Shown here: one piece after another, positions 1-7,524 of the stretch | How positions within the stretch are numbered: the first letter of the stretch is position 1 | Layout of the letters: each line of letters starts with the position of its first letter | IMG/VR virus record: IMGVR_UViG_3300035490_000050 | Location: 1 to 64,000 of that record | DNA length: 64,000 bases | Direction: 5' to 3' (one strand) | Source of the DNA: a virus | The notes under the pieces: model-generated | Told to the model about the DNA's origin: nothing | The model's input: the letters and a program-made list of their open reading frames with translations, nothing else | Database searches by the model: none | Made by a program: the position numbers and the translations under genes

Positions 1-197
1 GCTAGAAATTGCTTTCGCTGTTTGTCCACTTCTTTGTAATACTGGCGCGAACATAACATGCGCCCGTCAAGCATACCGAAGCGGTCAATCTTCGGTCCAT
101 GTTGTCTCTTGCATCCGTCACAGAAGAATGGTTTCTCCCACCAATTGTGAACGTGATGCGCTCCTCGCAGGAATCCATGTTTGCGATTGCCGCCCAT
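1..197 (-). CDS. partial hypothetical protein, possible zinc site
   Basis: The gene runs off the left edge; 65 codons are visible from an ATG at 197. The stop codon of the gene before it (209) overlaps the ribosome binding site TAGGAG, so the two are translationally coupled. The visible part is basic and His/Trp-rich around residues 13-20, with FCDGC at 25-29 and another Cys at 49, which could form part of a zinc site. No family was recognised. Confidence 0.6.
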   Translation of the reverse strand, partial: MGGNRKHGFLRGAHHVHNWWEKPFFCDGCKRQHGPKIDRFGMLDGRMLCSRQYYKEVDKQRKQFL

Positions 198-208
198 TTG
201 TTCTCCTA

Positions 209-1219
209 TCAAGCAGCGATCTGTTCCTGAGTGGTTTCCTCATCTTCCGGTGGAGTCAAAGCCCGTATGTCAGCCCGTGCGTTCTTGAGCCGCCATGCCA
301 GCAATTTGATTCCAGTCAGATACACTTCGCCATTTTCATCAACTTGCTCCGGCTCTGGAATGTAACAATTGCGCCAGGAACGCGATACGGTGTATGTTTG
401 TTCCTTTGGGTGTTTGGTAATCCAAGAATCGCGCCAGTAGCCTTTTCTCTCGCCGTCTTCACATTGCCAGGAATAACTAACCCACTCGCGGAGCGAAAGA
501 CTCTCATATTGCTTTTCGAGTTCCCCGATCTGGTAGATGAGAGCCGCATACTTCACCGCGTTCTTTGGGTTGCGGAGTACGAGTTTCTTGCTCTTGAGAT
601 GCTTGCGGCGGCGACCATAGCCGTAAGTTACTTCGTACTCGCATTGGTTCTTGACCATCGCGGCTTTCTCTTTCCTCAGCTTTGCCAGTGTCCAGCGAAT
701 CACAGAGGCGCGTTTCCTGATGTCACGTTGACGCCTAAAGGCCGCATAGAATTCGATGATGTCTTGACGCCTTTCCGGGTTTACAGGCGTTAGGACGGGG
801 CAGACGGTTGCTCTGGACAGGATTTCAGCCTCAACTTTCCGCGCCTCTATCAATTCAGCGATACCGGCTTGCTCCGCTTGTTTTAACTTGAGCGCCCGTT
901 GCTCTGCGGCGGATAGGACACCCTTCAAAGCGATAACCTTCCGCTTCTGCCGTTCGCGGTAGGACCACTCACTGATAGCTTTCAGCGCGTCATAGCGAGA
1001 GATAGGAGTGAGAGAGCAAGATGTGTGGACGTTTCCCGCATGGCCTTTGATTTTAAGCCAACGAGTCTCTGTCAACTCCACAGAATCAATCGTGACGCCC
1101 TTCAATGCGCCCTTGAGCAGTTTTGCTCGGATACAGACGGGCGCATGACCGGGCACAGGAATTGCGACTACAGGGGCGGAGCCTCTCAGCGCCGCCCGCA
1201 CAGAGTTCAAGTGTTCCAT
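209..1219 (-). CDS. hypothetical protein, 336 aa, basic
   Basis: Long open frame with a good ribosome binding site (GGGAGAGGG) before the ATG. It lies 14 bases after the ParB-like gene and shares its orientation, so the two are probably co-transcribed. Residues 85-190 are rich in Arg, Lys, Glu and Ala and probably helical. A strongly basic patch, GRRRKHLKSKK, lies near residue 210, which would suit nucleic-acid contact. No domain was recognised. The position beside a ParB-like gene suggests replication, partition or recombination, but that is only inference. Confidence 0.7.
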   Translation of the reverse strand: MEHLNSVRAALRGSAPVVAIPVPGHAPVCIRAKLLKGALKGVTIDSVELTETRWLKIKGHAGNVHTSCSLTPISRYDALKAISEWSYRERQKRKVIALKGVLSAAEQRALKLKQAEQAGIAELIEARKVEAEILSRATVCPVLTPVNPERRQDIIEFYAAFRRQRDIRKRASVIRWTLAKLRKEKAAMVKNQCEYEVTYGYGRRRKHLKSKKLVLRNPKNAVKYAALIYQIGELEKQYESLSLREWVSYSWQCEDGERKGYWRDSWITKHPKEQTYTVSRSWRNCYIPEPEQVDENGEVYLTGIKLLAWRLKNARADIRALTPPEDEETTQEQIAA

Positions 1220-1233
1220 GACAGCCCTCTCCC

Positions 1234-2184
1234 TTAGAACTTGACATCCCCGTTATTCGCGCTGGTTGCCTTGTTGACAAGATGTGAGAGCGCCAGGAGT
1301 TTCAGAGCGGACACGGACACCCATTCCACATCGGGATTGGTAAGGTCCGCAGGCTCAACATCCTTGAGCAAATCGTTCAGGCTCAAAGAAAATGTCCGCA
1401 GCTTGTGGGCATCGGAATCCTTGTCAACGTGCTTTCCGTTGCCCTTGCCGTTGGCGGGTTGCGGAGCAGGAGCCGGAGCAGGAGCGGTTTCAATCGGAGC
1501 CGGAGCCTCAGCGGGTTGCGGCTTTGCCTTTGACTTCTTCGCCACGTCACTGACCTTGACCCGTCCAGGTCTGGACACCTTTTCCCTCTGCTGATCCTTG
1601 GTGAGTTTGGCAAGACCCACAGCGGCGGTGAGCTTAACGCGCCCTTCCCTTACGGCATCGGCGGCTTCGGGAGCGAGTTCCACAAGTGAGGCACGCTGTT
1701 TGACGTAACGCAGAGCCTCAGCCTTTTCCTCATCCGTCTTTGCTTCGGGAAAATAGATGGTCGCAATGTCTTCATCGGTGAACTGGAAACGCTTGCGCAG
1801 GGTGATAATGTTGGCGCAATCGTCAATCGGGGAAACGTCTTTCCGGTTGCGGTTTTCCCGGATTGCCATGCTGAAAGCCTCAACCTCAGTGACAGCCGCG
1901 TATTCAAACTTCACGCGCATAGGCTGTTCGGGGTTGCGCTCGTTCAACAGGCATATAGCCCTGTAGCGGCGATGTCCAGCTACGAGGACCGGCAAGCCTT
2001 GATCGTTTTTCCGGCAGATAACCGGGACAAGCTGCCCGTTCTTGGCAATGTCGGCTGCCAGTGTTTCCACATCCGTATGCTCATGCCGACCATTCAGTTC
2101 CGGCACGATAAGGATGTTCTCAGGCCAATCGCTGTAGAGCGCACAGGCCCGCTTCGTTGTTTCGTTTGCAAATTCAACTGCCAT
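1234..2184 (-). CDS. ParB/Spo0J-like nuclease-fold protein
   Basis: 316 aa. The N-terminal part matches the ParB family: residues 24-85 hold a ParB-type strand-helix unit ending in GHRRYRA (70-76, the box II motif, usually GERRxRA), and residues 110-122 (ENRNRKDVSPIDD) match box III. Residues 125-205 are helical and could be the helix-turn-helix DNA-binding part. A Pro/Ala-rich linker (about 215-245) leads to a C-terminal segment that may dimerise. ParB proteins bind DNA sites and CTP and act in partition; phage versions also act as regulators. A ribosome binding site GGGAGAGGG precedes the ATG, and promoter A at 2310 probably drives it. No ParA is visible, so a plain partition role is not certain. 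Confidence 0.85.
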   Translation of the reverse strand: MAVEFANETTKRACALYSDWPENILIVPELNGRHEHTDVETLAADIAKNGQLVPVICRKNDQGLPVLVAGHRRYRAICLLNERNPEQPMRVKFEYAAVTEVEAFSMAIRENRNRKDVSPIDDCANIITLRKRFQFTDEDIATIYFPEAKTDEEKAEALRYVKQRASLVELAPEAADAVREGRVKLTAAVGLAKLTKDQQREKVSRPGRVKVSDVAKKSKAKPQPAEAPAPIETAPAPAPAPQPANGKGNGKHVDKDSDAHKLRTFSLSLNDLLKDVEPADLTNPDVEWVSVSALKLLALSHLVNKATSANNGDVKF

Positions 2185-2283
2185 GATCTTTCCCTCTCCC
2201 TTTTCGCTACGCTCTCCGATCCTCTGGAGATTTGTAGAATTCTCTGAGTTCGGTTTAACGCTCTCCCAAGCGTTGATACAACA

Positions 2284-2310
2284 CTTTCACATCTCACAAA
2301 TGATTGTCAA
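2284..2310 (-). promoter_or_regulatory. candidate promoter A (leftward), for the ParB-like gene
   Basis: On the minus strand a perfect TTGACA lies at 2310-2305, followed 14 bases later by GTGAAAG. The same arrangement, with CATTTT a few bases upstream of TTGACA, recurs at 4806 and 9548. It lies between two genes and points at the ParB-like gene. The -10 element is not a standard TATAAT. Confidence 0.45.
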
Positions 2311-2331
2311 GAGGAAAATGATAAATCTTTT

Positions 2332-2517
2332 TCATTCGCCTCTTGGTTGAATGTGCCAGCCAGTAATGCTGAGTATCGGTTGGCCAGATTCACTCCGAAC
2401 GGTTTTGTCGATAATACACAAACACGGCACGGCCTCAGTACCGGAATCCAAACGCGGTAGGACATTCAGTTTAAAATCATCCTCTTCCGATCTTTGCCAG
2501 TCACGATTGATGAACAT
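2332..2517 (-). CDS. hypothetical protein, 61 aa
   Basis: Start set at the ATG at 2517 because AAGGAG lies seven bases upstream. It overlaps the end of the upstream zinc-finger gene by 17 bases. The sequence is acidic near the N-terminus, with one CLC pair around residue 35. No family was recognised. It is the last gene before promoter A. Confidence 0.55.
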   Translation of the reverse strand: MFINRDWQRSEEDDFKLNVLPRLDSGTEAVPCLCIIDKTVRSESGQPILSITGWHIQPRGE

Positions 2518-2686
2518 TGGTAAACTCCTTTTCGAGTGTTGCAAATAGGTTGCCTGAGTCCGGTACTTTTCCTGTCGCTTTGCATTTTGGGCAGGGCTTA
2601 GTCACGGTCACCATACAGCCCTTGACGCCAGGATGAGGCTGCAAGCGCCGTAGGAATGTATCTCCATTGCACAGTGGACACGTCAT
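2501..2686 (-). CDS. small DnaJ-type zinc-finger protein
   Basis: 61 aa from the ATG at 2686, which has AGAGGG upstream and overlaps the stop of the previous gene as ATGA. Two cysteine pairs, CPLCNGD near residue 3 and CPKCKATG near residue 32, resemble the CxxCxGxG zinc-binding repeats of DnaJ. Proteins of this sort are common in phage early regions and usually have no assigned role. Confidence 0.65.
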   Translation of the reverse strand: MTCPLCNGDTFLRRLQPHPGVKGCMVTVTKPCPKCKATGKVPDSGNLFATLEKEFTNVHQS

Positions 2687-2868
2687 ATCGCCCTCTTGAG
2701 TTTCCGCGCTCCCCATAGCATCAGGTCGCGCATTCTGGTAGTGCGTTGCCTCTTACGGTCGGGATGCTTCACTTCCCGGCTGAAGAAAATCGGGTTTAGC
2801 AGTTGCCTCATATTGAGGTTGCCGCCAAGGAAAGGACGATGAAACTCTCGTACTATAAACACTTTCAT
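2683..2868 (-). CDS. hypothetical basic protein, 61 aa
   Basis: Start chosen at the ATG at 2868, eight bases after the stop of the 217-aa gene and preceded by GTGAGGATC. The product is strongly basic, with KHPDRKRQRTTRMRD in the middle and RKLKRAI at the end. It overlaps the next gene by ATGA. No domain was recognised. Confidence 0.5.
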   Translation of the reverse strand: MKVFIVREFHRPFLGGNLNMRQLLNPIFFSREVKHPDRKRQRTTRMRDLMLWGARKLKRAI

Positions 2869-2876
2869 TGCGATCC

Positions 2877-3530
2877 TCACGCGGGAGTGATAGAGTTGCG
2901 AACGTGTTCCGGCAGTTGTGCGATCCGTGACGCGGTAATCGCCTTGTAGTCGTAGCCCTCTTCTTTGGTGTCCATGTAGTGCAAGAGCCACAGGAAAGGC
3001 CGATTCTCCCATACTGGCAGGAATGTTCCGGTCTCTCTCATTTTCCCAAGGTAGTACCGGATAGCCTCACGGCAATCGAGGGACTCATAGACTCCACCGC
3101 CGCCGCTCAGCGGAATATTCAACGTGCAAAACTGTTTCCAGTCGTTCGGCTTGAAATTGAAGTAGATGTGTCCGCCGTTCACGGAATCGCCAAAGTAGGA
3201 ATCAAACGAGAGCAGCAGACCGTCAGGATGCCAGTAAATGAAATACTTATCCTGATAATCCTTTTCGTGTGTTGGGTCGTTCGGAATCTCCATCTCGAAA
3301 ACCTTCGAGAATCCTTCAGCCGCTAGGACTCTCTCGTAATAATCGAGTTTGCTAGAAAACGTGCTGTCGAGTTGAGCGGTCAAGAGTTCTGACTTGCGTT
3401 TGCCGTTTGCCTGCATCATTCCTATGGCGAGCCATACGGGAAGGTCTGTTTTATGCGAGTCAAGCCCAGTCAAGTCTTCGGCGGCTTGAATAGCATCAAA
3501 TTGCAAGCGCCCTTCGAGTTCGCTTTTCAT
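2877..3530 (-). CDS. hypothetical protein, 217 aa
   Basis: Starts at an ATG with TAGGAG upstream. It is a soluble, mildly acidic protein. Aromatic-rich stretches (YFIYWHPDGLLLSFDSYFG, around residues 96-114) and a GGGG turn near 143 suggest a mixed alpha/beta fold. No catalytic motif or family was recognised. It lies in a chain of small overlapping unknown genes. Confidence 0.65.
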   Translation of the reverse strand: MKSELEGRLQFDAIQAAEDLTGLDSHKTDLPVWLAIGMMQANGKRKSELLTAQLDSTFSSKLDYYERVLAAEGFSKVFEMEIPNDPTHEKDYQDKYFIYWHPDGLLLSFDSYFGDSVNGGHIYFNFKPNDWKQFCTLNIPLSGGGGVYESLDCREAIRYYLGKMRETGTFLPVWENRPFLWLLHYMDTKEEGYDYKAITASRIAQLPEHVRNSITPA

Positions 3531-3545
3531 TTCGTTTGTCTCCTA

Positions 3546-3818
3546 TCAAATGGTTTCAGTGTGTTCCCGGTGAGTGCAAGGGAATTCCCAGAATCCATTA
3601 AAGTCGAGGCTTCCGGTCCCGTAGTTAATCTCATCTGCGATATTCGTACTAGCCGAACAGCGGCAAGGATTAAAGAAATAAGACTCAAGTTCTTGCGGAG
3701 TCCAATTTTCCATTTCCAACAAAGCATGAGCAGCGTGAGCCAGTTGCGGCGTGTATCCTGTGCGCTTGACGGCCTCTCGCCATTCGTTCCAGTGGTCGTT
3801 ATCGGGATGGTGGAGCAT
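3546..3818 (-). CDS. hypothetical protein, 90 aa, Cys/His-containing
   Basis: Start set at the ATG at 3818, which has AGGAG five bases upstream. The C-terminal half has CRCS and a late CTH motif, so a metal site is possible but not clear. It lies two bases after the upstream stop. No family was recognised. Confidence 0.55.
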   Translation of the reverse strand: MLHHPDNDHWNEWREAVKRTGYTPQLAHAAHALLEMENWTPQELESYFFNPCRCSASTNIADEINYGTGSLDFNGFWEFPCTHREHTETI

Positions 3819-3820
3819 TG

Positions 3821-4084
3821 TTACTCCTGTACAAGAGTTTCGCCAGCGTGAATGATCTGTGACCATCCTTCAGCCCTTGCGCTCCACATACAGCAAGCGC
3901 TGCCCAGGTTATGCCTGTACTCGCCATGCGGCCCGTGGAATTCATAGGTGTGCCGTACTCCCCCGCTTGTTTCCCAGGCCCATGCTGCCTTGATCTCTTC
4001 GGGCGTGTACTTCTTTCGCACATCCGCCATGACTTGAGCGAGCAGGATACGGCAATAATCGTGTGTGGAGTAATGCTTGCCCAT
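3821..4084 (-). CDS. hypothetical protein, 87 aa
   Basis: The ATG at 4084 overlaps the previous stop as TGATG, with GAGGTGG upstream; a GTG at 4087 is an alternative start. The centre carries an aromatic and His-rich stretch (HTYEFHGPHGEYRHN) followed by CCMW. No family was recognised. Its 3' end carries the GTACAGGAG/GTACAAGAG-type sequence that recurs near the ends of neighbouring units. Confidence 0.55.
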   Translation of the reverse strand: MGKHYSTHDYCRILLAQVMADVRKKYTPEEIKAAWAWETSGGVRHTYEFHGPHGEYRHNLGSACCMWSARAEGWSQIIHAGETLVQE

Positions 4085-4350
4085 CACGCATCCACCTCAT
4101 GTAAAGCGGTTACTGAGAACGGCAGGTTAACTGTATTTGCGATTGCATCTCCCGCCCGCCCGATAATCACCGTAGCTGTGCCGTTAGTCGGATGTACCTC
4201 ATGGACGCGCATCATACGGGTTTCAATGCCGCCCTTGACGGTCACGCGGCCCGGTTGCACGTCTAGCTTCAAATTCGTGTGAGCGTACAGGTTGCCGTCG
4301 ATCTGGCGAACCACAGCGCCCGCAGGAATAGTAGAAACGTAGGTAATCAT
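4084..4350 (-). CDS. hypothetical beta-rich protein, 88 aa
   Basis: The ATG at 4350 overlaps the stop of the previous gene as ATGA; GAGGTGG is upstream. The product has alternating Val/Ile/Thr and Gly residues typical of a small beta barrel (for example GRVTVKGGIETRMMRVHEV). No family was recognised. Confidence 0.55.
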   Translation of the reverse strand: MITYVSTIPAGAVVRQIDGNLYAHTNLKLDVQPGRVTVKGGIETRMMRVHEVHPTNGTATVIIGRAGDAIANTVNLPFSVTALHEVDA

Positions 4351-4736
4351 GCCGCCACCTCATCCGTGCGATAGAATCTGCTGTACATCGGGATACCGCT
4401 CTGCCTGATAACCTCTTTGGCAATGCTGTGAATCTCGGAACACTTCATGCCGTGGATGCCCAGCGCCTTTTCCGTGTGCTCACACGTAGAGTACATATAC
4501 CGTATGCCCTGCTCTGTCTTATGCGCGGTCACGAAAAAGCATGTGCCGGTCTGCGAGTCGATCACGGCATAGGCGAACGGTTCACGGTCCCTGTCAAGCA
4601 ATAGGACCCCGTTCGTATGCGTCCGGTAGAATCCGCCGTGAGTGTGAGTTGCTAGAAAAGCCTCTCCACCCTCTCGTACAAGCCTCTTGGACTCTGCCAG
4701 ATTCTTTGAGTAATGCTTGCCGTTCAATTCGATCAT
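4347..4736 (-). CDS. hypothetical protein, 129 aa
   Basis: ATG start with GGGAGG upstream. Promoter B (4806) lies just upstream, so this is probably the first gene of a leftward unit covering 4736 down to about 2332. His/Thr-rich THTHGGFYRTHTNG lies near residue 30 and two Cys lie further on. No known domain was recognised. Confidence 0.6.
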   Translation of the reverse strand: MIELNGKHYSKNLAESKRLVREGGEAFLATHTHGGFYRTHTNGVLLLDRDREPFAYAVIDSQTGTCFFVTAHKTEQGIRYMYSTCEHTEKALGIHGMKCSEIHSIAKEVIRQSGIPMYSRFYRTDEVAA

Positions 4737-4779
4737 TGCTTACATCCTCCCGGTGTTGCTTGCTTGATGCTTGCTAATC

Positions 4780-4806
4780 CTTGCACGTCTATCAAACGCT
4801 TGTCAA
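4780..4806 (-). promoter_or_regulatory. candidate promoter B (leftward)
   Basis: On the minus strand TTGACA lies at 4806-4801, preceded by CATTTTCCAC and followed after 14 bases by GTGCAAG. It aligns base for base with candidate promoters A (2310) and C (9548). It faces the operon that starts with the gene at 4736. Confidence 0.45.
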
Positions 4807-4882
4807 GTGGAAAATGTAACGCGCAAGGATTATTTTGATCCCCTATCAATTAGTACAAGAGTTGGACCGCTATCAAAGCCGG

Positions 4883-5293
4883 TTAGTTGCTTTCCTTGCC
4901 CGCTTTGAATCCCGTGCTCACTCCAGCTTTCCATGCAGCCTCTAGCGCCGTCTTCAGGTTCCACACGGCGATACTGTAGAAGTCGAGCGAGTCTGAATTC
5001 CGCATGTCAAGCGTTTTGATTCCCAGGTAATCCCGTGCGATCTGGTGAAGCAGCGCGTCCGGTGGAGTTTGCACGTTCGGCTTACTTGCGCCTTCACAGC
5101 CATACTCCGCCGCGTACCGTTCCACGTTTAGGAGTAGTTGCTCCCGTGTCGGATAGGACGCGCCGATACAGTGCATGTTATCTTTGTTTCCATCCTGCGC
5201 GTCGGACAGGTCAACGAATCGCCAGTCTCCAGGCGAATTCAACGTGAAACCTATTTCAGTGAATCGTGTTTTGTACAGCTTGCCGTGAATCAT
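4883..5293 (-). CDS. DUF6900-like domain protein, 136 aa
   Basis: The C-terminal half (about residues 85-130) has the pattern LGIKTLDMRNSDSLDFYSIA followed by VWNLKTALEAAWKAG. I recall this as the small domain named DUF6900, found on plasmids and phages near transfer or replication genes, with unknown function. The N-terminal half resembles other small unknown phage proteins. The 3' flank (4821-4863) holds no gene but shares GCGCAAGGATTA and TTAGTACAAGAGTT with the region near 5714-5736. Confidence 0.65.
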   Translation of the reverse strand: MIHGKLYKTRFTEIGFTLNSPGDWRFVDLSDAQDGNKDNMHCIGASYPTREQLLLNVERYAAEYGCEGASKPNVQTPPDALLHQIARDYLGIKTLDMRNSDSLDFYSIAVWNLKTALEAAWKAGVSTGFKAGKESN

Positions 5294-5327
5294 TTTCCGT
5301 TTCTCCTCTCAATTCGTTATACCGCTA

Positions 5328-5666
5328 TCAATGCAAGAATTCTGACAGGCCCATGCGCGTGAATGCTTCGATAATTTCCGGTTCACACATCCCATCTATC
5401 CCGATGAAATAACCGGCCTCACTATGCCAGCGGATGCACTCGCGCACAGTGGCGATAAAATCGGCTTCGTCTGTGCAATCGGTCAAGGTTGTATCGCCTT
5501 CGCAATAACTCATTAGCTTGAGCGTGAGCGGGTTAATCCAGTTGCCAAAGTAAGACGCATCCTGCCGCGTGTCCAGTTGCGCCCATCCATCCCTAGACGT
5601 GCATTTTCGGAAGTCGTATCTGTACCGATCTCCCATAACGTCAAATCCGCGTGTCATTGTCGCCAT
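5328..5666 (-). CDS. hypothetical protein, 112 aa
   Basis: Start set at the ATG at 5666 because GGGAG lies about eight bases upstream; a TTG at 5672 is the alternative. It is an acidic protein with several Cys (KCTSRDGW, SYCEGD, DCTDEAD) and no spaced zinc motif. No family was recognised. It lies between two copies of a short intergenic repeat. Confidence 0.55.
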   Translation of the reverse strand: MATMTRGFDVMGDRYRYDFRKCTSRDGWAQLDTRQDASYFGNWINPLTLKLMSYCEGDTTLTDCTDEADFIATVRECIRWHSEAGYFIGIDGMCEPEIIEAFTRMGLSEFLH

Positions 5667-5695
5667 TTTCAATCTCCCATAAACGTGTTTGGTTG

Positions 5696-5970
5696 CCTAT
5701 CAATTGCCGGTGAGCGCAAGGATTAGTACAAGAGTTCTCTGCGCGTGTAATAGCCCCATTCCCCGCGCCGGACAATGACAAAGCGATCAGGAGCTAAGCA
5801 GTCAGAATCGGGACCGTGTACCGTGTAATTCTGTGCGATCTCTTTCGCTTCGGCCACAGAGTCAACGGGACCGATAATCTGGTACTCGCCGGACTCGCTC
5901 TCAACTACCAAAATTCCGTATTCCATAAAGCTATTCCTCCGTGTTTGGTTTGGGTTCCTATCAATTGCCG
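5696..5970. repeat. repeated intergenic spacer (two copies)
   Basis: The 14-mer CCTATCAATTGCCG occurs at 5696-5709 and 5957-5970, each preceded a few bases earlier by GTGTTTGGTT. They flank the gene at 5723-5926, in the spacers before neighbouring leftward genes. CCTATCAATT alone recurs at 4842-4851. In the leftward sense these give ATTGATAGG, part of some ribosome binding sites. Confidence 0.6.
5723..5926 (-). CDS. hypothetical protein, 67 aa
   Basis: ATG start with GGAGG nine bases upstream. The protein reads as a small alpha/beta domain (MEYGILVVESESGEYQIIG, then helix VAEAKEIAQNY, then strand RFVIVRRG). The pattern resembles small sandwich domains in phage proteins of unknown role. It is flanked on both sides by the repeated spacer described at 5696. 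Confidence 0.55.
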   Translation of the reverse strand: MEYGILVVESESGEYQIIGPVDSVAEAKEIAQNYTVHGPDSDCLAPDRFVIVRRGEWGYYTRRELLY

Positions 5971-5972
5971 CG

Positions 5973-6221
5973 TCAAGACTTCGATAACAGTTTTAGTGCG
6001 TAGTGTGCGGCTAATCGAACACGCGGTTTAACTGTTGCACCGATTGCCTCATCCGATACCCTGCGCGTAGCATGGACAGCATTGTCAATCGAAGAAAGCA
6101 TGATACGCACGCAGCGGTTGAGTCTTTCTGTAGTGCAATCGCGGCAGATGCAGGTTAGTGTGTGGCCGTATTTCATACTCCCGCCTTCCATGCTTGCGTA
6201 TGCTTGCGTTAAATCGCTCAT
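5973..6221 (-). CDS. hypothetical protein, 82 aa, CxxC-containing
   Basis: The open frame starts at the ATG at 6221 with only a weak GGGGCAGG upstream; an internal ATG after GGCGGGAG (15 codons later) may be the true start. A CICRDC cluster lies near residue 24, with another Cys at about 37, suggesting metal binding. The C-terminal part is basic and helical. No family was recognised. Confidence 0.5.
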   Translation of the reverse strand: MSDLTQAYASMEGGSMKYGHTLTCICRDCTTERLNRCVRIMLSSIDNAVHATRRVSDEAIGATVKPRVRLAAHYALKLLSKS

Positions 6222-6290
6222 TCCTGCCCCGTAGGATGCCCCAGGAACGATTGTTAAGGGGGATGTGATACCTAACCATCCCCCGAAGTG

Positions 6291-7442
6291 TCATCGGTCA
6301 ACGTAAACCACCTCACCAAACGGGGCAGTTGCGTCTTCAACAGTTGAAAGCCATAGAACAGGAATAGACGGGGGAATATCGGGGAAAGTACCGTCAAGGT
6401 CACTGATACAGACCGCGCAGACCGCTTGCCCGTCTAACTCTATCGCCTCAAGAGCGGGGATAAAAGACGTTCCACCTCCGCCTTGAGGTTTCCACGTCAA
6501 AGAATCCCCGCGCTCAAATCGGTCAATACTTGCAATCTCGGAATCAAAGTAATAGACCGTGACCGCAGCGGGATTGCACTCATCGATTACCGATTCAACG
6601 ATAGACCGCGCATAGGATAAACTTACCTCATCCACACTGCCCGAAGTGTCTACCATGATTGCGATCTCGCCCAGGGCTTTAGATTCCAGCGCGGGAAGAT
6701 AGAGACCTTGTGAAAGATACCGCGAGTTTGGGCGAGTCCATGAATAATCGCCCGTGCTACGCTCGGAGAAAAATCGGAGTAACAGAGACCTAACGTCCAA
6801 CTTAGGCCGTAATGCTTGCGACACTTGACGCGCAAGGCCAGCGGGCAATGTGCCTTGCATCTTTGCCTGCTGTAAAGCGCTGGCTGCTCTTTGTTTCCAT
6901 TCCTGCTCAGTTGGAGCGGGTTCCCCGTCACTATCGGGACCCGTAGGGGCATCCCGAACTTCCCCTAATGGGTCCGGGACACTTGGACCTTGACCCGCTG
7001 TATTCCCTTGCCCATTGCCCTGCCCGTTCGGGTCCGGGTTATCATCCTGTTGCGCGTGCGAGTAATGCCATTCCGCAGACTTGCCCTTTTCAGAGTCCGA
7101 AGGATACAAAGCACCTTCGGGCAAAGTGAAGCCGGATTCTCTCAGTTCTGAATTGATAGCCTTATCGCAGGCAACGTTCCACGGTTTAGGCTCACGTCCA
7201 TCACGTCTAAACGGATGACCCATTGCGCAATGCATCACCTCATGCGCAACTAGAGCGGTAATCTGCTCATGCGGCAAGGATTCAATGAATGTAGGATTGT
7301 ACCCCAGTGTACGGCCATTGACCCATGCGGTCTCGCAAGTGTCATCCGCTTGCATTTTAAGCGATAAGGCGAGCGTACCAAAAAATGGCTGCTCTAGTAC
7401 TAGGCTAGTGCGCGCTGCGGTCATTTTGCTCTGTGCATTCAT
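6291..7442 (-). CDS. VWA-like protein with metallopeptidase domain (DUF2201 type)
   Basis: 383 aa from the ATG at 7442, chosen because GGAAGGGGATTAC lies just upstream, nearly identical to the leader of the MoxR gene at 9479. The N-terminal third contains a zinc-peptidase motif HEVMHCAMGH (67-76) followed by CDKAINSEL (92-100). A Gly/Pro/Asn-rich linker (about 134-180) follows. The C-terminal part is a VWA-type domain with a MIDAS motif DTSGS at 265-269, GGGGTSF near 321-327 and SDLDG at 347-351. This pairing is the DUF2201 metallopeptidase/VWA architecture, which usually works with a MoxR AAA ATPase. Here the ATPase lies two genes upstream. The substrate is unknown. Confidence 0.85.
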   Translation of the reverse strand: MNAQSKMTAARTSLVLEQPFFGTLALSLKMQADDTCETAWVNGRTLGYNPTFIESLPHEQITALVAHEVMHCAMGHPFRRDGREPKPWNVACDKAINSELRESGFTLPEGALYPSDSEKGKSAEWHYSHAQQDDNPDPNGQGNGQGNTAGQGPSVPDPLGEVRDAPTGPDSDGEPAPTEQEWKQRAASALQQAKMQGTLPAGLARQVSQALRPKLDVRSLLLRFFSERSTGDYSWTRPNSRYLSQGLYLPALESKALGEIAIMVDTSGSVDEVSLSYARSIVESVIDECNPAAVTVYYFDSEIASIDRFERGDSLTWKPQGGGGTSFIPALEAIELDGQAVCAVCISDLDGTFPDIPPSIPVLWLSTVEDATAPFGEVVYVDR

Positions 7443-7524
7443 GTAATCCCCTTCCGGTATCTCGCCAGCACGATTAGTGCCTGATACCCTTCCCCGTTTG
7501 CCCATGAGCCCATGGGCAGGGTTA

